Assembly: GCA_019391515.1 (NCBI GenBank)
Contig: JAHXQP010000018.1
Coordinates: forward strand, 1 to 64,000
DNA: 64,000 nucleotides
From: Clostridiaceae bacterium
GTDB lineage: Bacteria > Bacillota > Clostridia > Tissierellales > Sporanaerobacteraceae
Reading direction: 5' to 3'
Both the position numbers and the translations under genes were made by a program. This document shows positions 60,220-64,000 of this stretch, one piece after another. Below the pieces are notes generated by a model. The model saw only the letters and a program-made list of their open reading frames with translations. It was not told the DNA's origin and searched no databases. Numbering within the stretch: the stretch's first letter is position 1; every line of letters starts with the position of its first letter.

Positions 60220-61627
60220 TAAAAAAAAATTTGTAAGTGTTAGGTGGAAATTAGTTTCCACCTATTTATTATTAATATTTATCACATTAATTATAATAAA
60301 TGTGATAATATGCAAGACCATTTTTAATATATACATAGAACAGGAAAAAAATAGTAGCTTTACTAAAGCTAATATAGTATCTAATAGGGTTAGATTTCAA
60401 TTAGAATCATATAGAATGAGTGAAGAATGGATTCAGGATTCGGTAGGAGATTATAGTAAAGAAATAAATTCAAGGATTATAATCGTAGACAAGGACAATA
60501 AAGTTCAACTAGATTCTCATAATTCATTTGTGGGAGATAAATTTTATCATGATGAAATAGTAGAAGCTTTAAAAGGTGAAAATAGTAGTGGAATTTATAA
60601 TTTTAAACAATCTGGAAGAGTAATGTATATATCTGTTCCAGTAATAGTTAACAATAAAATAGTAGGGGCAGTTCTTCTATCAACATCTATTGAGCATATA
60701 CATGATGAGGCAAGGCATATTTGGAGGAAATTAGAGCTGATTTCAGGTATAAGCATGGTTGTTATTGCTGTAATAGTTTTTTTCTTTGCTGGGGTCATTT
60801 TCAAGCCTCTAAATGATTTAAAAAGTACTATAAATAAGGTGACACAAGGACATTTAGAAGAAAAGGTAAATATAAATAGTAATGACGAATTTAAAGAAGT
60901 TGCAGAAGCTTTTAACATGATGATAACTAAATTAGAAGAAGTAGATAATCAAAGGAAAGATTTTGTGGCAAATGTATCTCATGAACTTAGAACACCTCTT
61001 ACATCTATAAAAATTCTCTCTGAATCTCTTATTAATCAAGATACTTTTGATAGGGACATTTATAAAGAGTTTTTAATAGATATTGATTCAGAAGTAGATA
61101 GATTAAATAATATTATCACAGATTTACTTACATTAGTAAATTTAGACAAGGAAAAACTAATTATAGATAATAAAGTAACTTATATAAATTATTTATTAGA
61201 AAAAATAGTTTCTAGAATGGAGCCTATTGCAAAACAGAAAAATATAGAATTAAAATTAATTTTAAATGAAAAGATTCAAATAAAAATAGATGAAAATAAG
61301 ATACAACAAGCCATAATTAATATAATTGATAACGCTATTAAATATACTCAGCCAGAAGGTATTATAGAGGTAGAATTGTATAAAGAGGAAAAATATGCAA
61401 TAATAAAAATATTGGATAACGGAGTAGGTATACCTGAAGATAAGTTACCTTATATATTTGAAAGATTCTATAGAGTAGATAAGGCTAGATCTAGAAATAC
61501 TGGTGGAACAGGTCTAGGATTATCTATAGCATGGGAAATAATAAATAGCCATAGTGGTACTATTGATGTAGATAGTCAGGTAGACGTAGGAAGTATATTT
61601 TATATAAAATTGCCTCTTGAAAAATAG
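60188..61627 (+). CDS. Sensor histidine kinase (PhoR/WalK-like), start uncertain
   Basis: About 479 aa. It has a membrane span (about residues 20-45), an extracytoplasmic sensor domain, a second span (about 180-203), a HAMP domain, the phosphorylation motif FVANVSHELRTPLTSIKIL with His265, and an ATP-binding domain with NIIDNAIKYT, DNGVGIP and GGTGLGLSIAWEI. It pairs with the response regulator. No ATG or GTG exists in a usable place. The only start near the response-regulator end is TTG 60188 inside that gene, directly after GGGGAG, which is abnormally close. A 9-bp hairpin (60242-60262) lies near the first codons. Confidence 0.85.
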   Translation: MVTILEVNHNNKKKFVSVRWKLVSTYLLLIFITLIIINVIICKTIFNIYIEQEKNSSFTKANIVSNRVRFQLESYRMSEEWIQDSVGDYSKEINSRIIIVDKDNKVQLDSHNSFVGDKFYHDEIVEALKGENSSGIYNFKQSGRVMYISVPVIVNNKIVGAVLLSTSIEHIHDEARHIWRKLELISGISMVVIAVIVFFFAGVIFKPLNDLKSTINKVTQGHLEEKVNINSNDEFKEVAEAFNMMITKLEEVDNQRKDFVANVSHELRTPLTSIKILSESLINQDTFDRDIYKEFLIDIDSEVDRLNNIITDLLTLVNLDKEKLIIDNKVTYINYLLEKIVSRMEPIAKQKNIELKLILNEKIQIKIDENKIQQAIINIIDNAIKYTQPEGIIEVELYKEEKYAIIKILDNGVGIPEDKLPYIFERFYRVDKARSRNTGGTGLGLSIAWEIINSHSGTIDVDSQVDVGSIFYIKLPLEK

Positions 61628-61644
61628 GAGATAGGAGGGTTCTT

Positions 61645-62505
61645 ATGAGAAAGAAGTGTACTTTAATTATTTTATCACTTATTTTATCTATATTTACAAG
61701 TTCCTGTCAGTCATATGATGTTTTATCAGAAGAGAGCAATAACTTTCCTCCGATTAATCCTATTTCAAAAGATAAGGTAGAGGTTATTCTTTATTATCCA
61801 AATAGTGAAATGGAACATTTAGTTCCAGAAGTTAGGGTTGTACCTCGTTCTAATGAAAGAATTGAGGAAATGGTTATTAGTGAACTATTAAAAGGTACAA
61901 ATAGGAAGGGATTTAAAAATATAATCCCAGAAAATGTAGAAATGCTTTCATTAGATATATTAGATGATATAGCTTATGTAAGTTTTTCAGATGAATTATA
62001 TAATAAAAGCTATGGAGAAAAGGAGGAAGCTTTTATTATATATTCTATAGTGAATACTTTAGCAAGTATACCTGATATAAATAGGGTTCAAATATTTATA
62101 AATGGGAAAGCTATAAATACATTGTTTAGACATTATAGCGTTAGAGAACCTTTAGCTTTTAGTAGCATTGTAGTTAGTGAAGATTATATAAATCCAGTAT
62201 CTATATTAAATAAATATTATGACAATCTACTTGACGGAGAGTATGACAAAAGTATGGATATGTTATATTTAAGTGAGATAGAAAAGGTGAAATTAAATAC
62301 TCTGAGAATATATCTAGAAAATGAATTTAAGGGAGTAGAGCAATTTGATATTACAGATTATATAATTTATGAATATGGAGATAAAATAAGTATGGATGCA
62401 GAAATAGTATTTACTTATGAAAAAAATAATAAAAAGTCTTCCTATAAAAAAATAGAGTTAGTATATGATAAAGATAAATTTAAAATTAAAGGATTATTAT
62501 ACTAA
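61645..62505 (+). CDS. GerMN-domain lipoprotein
   Basis: A 286-aa lipoprotein (lipobox TSSC, Cys near residue 21). The N-terminal half is a GerMN domain (about residues 45-165, with VEVILYYPNSEMEHLVPEVR and LGTNRKGF-like LLKGTNRKGFKNIIP, then RVQIFINGKAINTL). The C-terminal half (about 190-286) resembles a small NTF2-like or LpqB-type fold. GerMN proteins act in spore germination or with cell-envelope two-component systems such as MtrAB-LpqB, and the adjacency to a sensor kinase fits the latter layout. The ATG follows ATAGGAGGG. tRNA-Sec follows. Confidence 0.82.
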   Translation: MRKKCTLIILSLILSIFTSSCQSYDVLSEESNNFPPINPISKDKVEVILYYPNSEMEHLVPEVRVVPRSNERIEEMVISELLKGTNRKGFKNIIPENVEMLSLDILDDIAYVSFSDELYNKSYGEKEEAFIIYSIVNTLASIPDINRVQIFINGKAINTLFRHYSVREPLAFSSIVVSEDYINPVSILNKYYDNLLDGEYDKSMDMLYLSEIEKVKLNTLRIYLENEFKGVEQFDITDYIIYEYGDKISMDAEIVFTYEKNNKKSSYKKIELVYDKDKFKIKGLLY

Positions 62506-62514
62506 TTATTAAGC

Positions 62515-62543
62515 TTGAAAAAAATAGATTTATGTCTTATAAT
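62515..62543 (+). promoter_or_regulatory. Promoter of tRNA-Sec
   Basis: TTGAAA (62515-62520) and a perfect TATAAT (62538-62543) are 17 nt apart, 20 bp before the tRNA. Confidence 0.65.
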
Positions 62544-62563
62544 AGTATTTGTTCTATTTTCTT

Positions 62564-62660
62564 GGGGGTAGATGGGTCCTGGTGGGCCCTCTGGTCTTCA
62601 AAACCAGCGCGAGGCGTTAGGAGCGTCTTGGGTGAGTTCGATTCTCACATACTCCCGCCA
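62564..62660 (+). tRNA. selC: tRNA-Sec (anticodon TCA)
   Basis: A 97-nt tRNA with encoded CCA and discriminator G. The anticodon loop CTTCAAA gives TCA, which reads UGA. It has the long extra arm and a long D stem (GGGTCC/GGGCCC) typical of tRNA-Sec. The acceptor arms are GGGGGTA and TACTCCC. It lies 2 kb after selB. Confidence 0.93.
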
Positions 62661-62669
62661 TAAAGAATA

Positions 62670-62694
62670 AGCCACTTAGGTGGTTTTTTTATTT
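62670..62694 (+). terminator. Terminator after tRNA-Sec
   Basis: GCCAC and GTGGT pair around TTAG, followed by seven Ts. Confidence 0.75.
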
Positions 62695-62730
62695 TTTGTT
62701 TATGCAAACGTAAAATTTAATTTTGCTAAA

Positions 62731-62764
62731 AAGTCGAGGAGTTTGATGATATACTCCTCGACTT
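62731..62764 (-). terminator. Terminator after membrane peptide gene 1 (minus strand)
   Basis: Perfect 12-nt arms (62731-62742 and 62753-62764). On the minus strand a short T run follows. It shares the core sequence AAGTCG(A/G)GGA with the terminator after peptide gene 3. Confidence 0.75.
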
Positions 62765-62775
62765 AATATATTGAT

Positions 62776-62907
62776 CTAATATCTTCTTCCAAAACCACAG
62801 TTACAGAATATGACTACAAGCAATAGAAAGAAAAAAAGCAGTGAATTATTAAAATCATCCCTGTCAGGCCTTCTATGTCTTCCAAGATCAGAATTTACTT
62901 CAGCCAT
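62776..62907 (-). CDS. Small Cys-containing membrane peptide, copy 1 (43 aa)
   Basis: A 43-aa peptide with a charged N-terminus (MAEVNSDLGRHRRPDRDD), the shared hydrophobic core NSLLFFFLLLVVIFCNC and a short tail GFGRRY. The core is one membrane span ending in a CxC pair. The start is ATG with AAGGTG upstream. It is the most divergent at the N-terminus of three tandem copies. Function is unknown. Small membrane peptides of similar size occur in spore-formers (YjcZ-like), but similarity is only in size and hydrophobicity. Confidence 0.75.
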   Translation of the reverse strand: MAEVNSDLGRHRRPDRDDFNNSLLFFFLLLVVIFCNCGFGRRY

Positions 62908-62945
62908 AATTACACCTTCTCTTTTATCAAGAAAAGTCTAGGCTT

Positions 62946-63044
62946 TTAACAATTACAACCAAAATCACAATTACAGAATATAACTACAAGCAATAGAAAG
63001 AAGAAAAGTAGGGAATCATCGATATTGCCTTTTTTACCAAACAT
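62946..63044 (-). CDS. Small Cys-containing membrane peptide, copy 2 (32 aa)
   Basis: A 32-aa peptide: MFGKKGNID, then the core DSLLFFFLLLVVIFCNC and the tail DFGCNC, so it has four cysteines near the C-terminus. The start is ATG, seven nt after a perfect AGGAGGTG. The same span and CNC motif as copies 1 and 3 show common descent. A weak AAAAG/CTTTT hairpin follows on the minus strand. Confidence 0.78.
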   Translation of the reverse strand: MFGKKGNIDDSLLFFFLLLVVIFCNCDFGCNC

Positions 63045-63205
63045 ATAAACACCTCCTATTAGTGATTTAAGTTTCTATATAAATTATGCTAGAATCTCTT
63101 AAAGTGTGAAATAAAAAATTATTATAGTTATAAATAAAATTATTATAAAAATTTAATAAAAGTTTTAATATATGTTATGAAATATAATAAAATTAATGGT
63201 TATTG

Positions 63206-63243
63206 AATATTAAGTCGGGGAAAGTTCCCCGACTTAATATTCA
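63206..63243. terminator. Terminator after membrane peptide gene 3
   Basis: A 38-nt inverted repeat with 16-nt perfect arms (GAATATTAAGTCGGGG and complement) around a 6-nt loop, 6 bp past the stop codon of copy 3. Confidence 0.75.
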
Positions 63244-63248
63244 ACTTA

Positions 63249-63356
63249 TTAACATCTATTATCACAGTTACAGAATAAAACTACAAGTAATAGAAAGAAG
63301 AAAAGTAGAGAATCATCAAAACCTCCACAACCTCTACGTCCTAAATTGTCAACCAT
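63249..63356 (-). CDS. Small Cys-containing membrane peptide, copy 3 (35 aa)
   Basis: A 35-aa peptide: MVDNLGRRGCGGFD, then the core DSLLFFFLLLVVLFCNC and the tail DNRC. It has four cysteines. The start is ATG, eight nt after AGGAGGTG. It is the first of the three copies in the direction of transcription and has its own terminator. Each copy therefore looks like a separate small gene rather than part of one long operon. The following 63357-63595 holds no further coding signal. Confidence 0.78.
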   Translation of the reverse strand: MVDNLGRRGCGGFDDSLLFFFLLLVVLFCNCDNRC

Positions 63357-63595
63357 TTATAGCACCTCCTAATATAATCAAGGGATTTCAGTGGCAAAGA
63401 TGAGACATAAAACTAAAATTAAGGTTAGGTTAAAACCTTAATATAGACTATGCTAGTATGATAAAAATTGTTAATAGTAGTTAATAAAGATAATATTAAT
63501 AAGTATTCATTTAACAGAAATATAAAAAAAGCTTTTAAAAAAAAATAACATGGTATAATAATATAGGCTGTACTCTTTTAAAAGGGGGACTTTTT

Positions 63596-63985
63596 ATGAA
63601 AAATAAAAAAACTAAAAATATTATGGTATGTGTAACTCAGCAAAAAACTTGTGAAAGATTGATAGTAAATGGTTACAGCATGAAAGACAAAGAGGAAGAT
63701 AAATTATATGTAATACATGTAGTAAATGAAAAGGACAAATTTTTAGATAAGAATAGCGATGGTGAAGCTTTAGAATACTTATTTAATGTATCAAAAAAAG
63801 TAGGAGCTGATTTAGCTGTTTTAAGATCAAAAGATGTAGTAAAGACTATTGAAGATTTTGCAAACGAGAACAATATAACCCATCTACTAATGGGAGCTTC
63901 TCCAGAACCAGATAAAAGAGAGAGTCAAAACATTACTTTTAAATTACAACAAGCATTGTCTGAAGTAGAATTTATTGTACTTTAG
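63596..63985 (+). CDS. Universal stress protein-type protein
   Basis: A 129-aa cytoplasmic protein of the UspA/KdpD-USP fold. It has the first strand KNIMVCVTQQKTCERLI (residues 7-23), the strand-helix KLYVIHVVNEKDKF, and the late ADLAVLRSKDVVKTIEDFA and ITHLLMGASPEP segments. The ATP-binding motif G2xG9xGS/T is not intact, so nucleotide binding is doubtful. It resembles the USP domain of KdpD sensors. The start is ATG after AAAGGGGGAC, with a TATAAT at 63554-63559. The window ends 15 bp after its stop codon. Confidence 0.8.
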   Translation: MKNKKTKNIMVCVTQQKTCERLIVNGYSMKDKEEDKLYVIHVVNEKDKFLDKNSDGEALEYLFNVSKKVGADLAVLRSKDVVKTIEDFANENNITHLLMGASPEPDKRESQNITFKLQQALSEVEFIVL

Positions 63986-64000
63986 AAGAAACTTTTAATT

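Noticed and set aside
62700-63430. A CRISPR-like array, because of repeated similar segments downstream of tRNA-Sec.
   Set aside because: The repeats are three protein-coding units of different length with terminators; there are no short regular repeats and spacers.

Overview
The window is AT-rich (by eye about 30% GC) chromosomal DNA of an anaerobic, endospore-forming low-GC Gram-positive bacterium, most likely a clostridium or Tissierellales-type relative. The basis is the Rnf complex, sporulation-linked genes (Spo0B-like, SpoIVFA-like, GerMN lipoprotein), strong AGGAGG ribosome sites with frequent TTG/GTG starts, the maf-radC-mreBCD-minCD-rplU-prp-rpmA-spo0B-obg synteny, and a complete bacterial selenocysteine system. 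The lineage is inferred from gene content only.

Layout. 1-4520: a regulator and a potABCD spermidine/putrescine importer ending in a 50-nt palindromic terminator. 4775-11540: murJ, a pyridine-nucleotide/FAD oxidoreductase, a beta-CASP nuclease-like protein, small membrane proteins and a lipoprotein. 11530-18780: an accessory, decaying region with a broken polysaccharide deacetylase, a truncated acetyltransferase, a small secreted-protein/membrane-protein cluster (bacteriocin-like, unproven), IS66 and IS3-family remnants, an orphan Sfp-type phosphopantetheinyl transferase, a ClbS/DfsB-family gene, and a frameshifted tyrosine integrase abutting a complete tRNA-Leu(CAA). A second, truncated tRNA-Leu lies 150 bp further on.

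18900-24240 holds polA, coaE, a lytic transglycosylase, tRNA-Leu(GAG) and dinB. 24570-29610 is the rnfCDGEAB operon, followed by a NusG-II protein and a Gx transporter (EetA/EetB-like), maf, radC, mreBCD, an unusually large PBP2 and minCDE. A lipoprotein with two FMN-binding domains and an ApbE flavin transferase follow. Together with Rnf these look like an extracytosolic flavin electron-transfer module. Next are a SpoIVFA-like protein (no SpoIVFB partner), a radical-SAM pair, RNase G, an L21-leader-controlled rplU-prp-rpmA operon, a Spo0B-like protein, obgE, yhbY, nadD, yqeK, an LCP ligase, rsfS, ridA, a D,D-carboxypeptidase (minus strand) and comEA.

55060-59470 is selD-selA-selB. SelD contains an in-frame UGA, so its gene starts upstream of the first stop-free frame. 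A two-component system, a GerMN lipoprotein and tRNA-Sec follow. At 62776-63356 three tandem minus-strand genes encode 32-43 aa cysteine-containing membrane peptides with one shared core. The window ends with a universal-stress-type protein. Most of the backbone is ordinary. The items most worth attention are the three-peptide cluster, the secreted-protein cluster in the decayed region, the Rnf/flavinylation module, the tRNA-Leu scar and the Sec-containing SelD.
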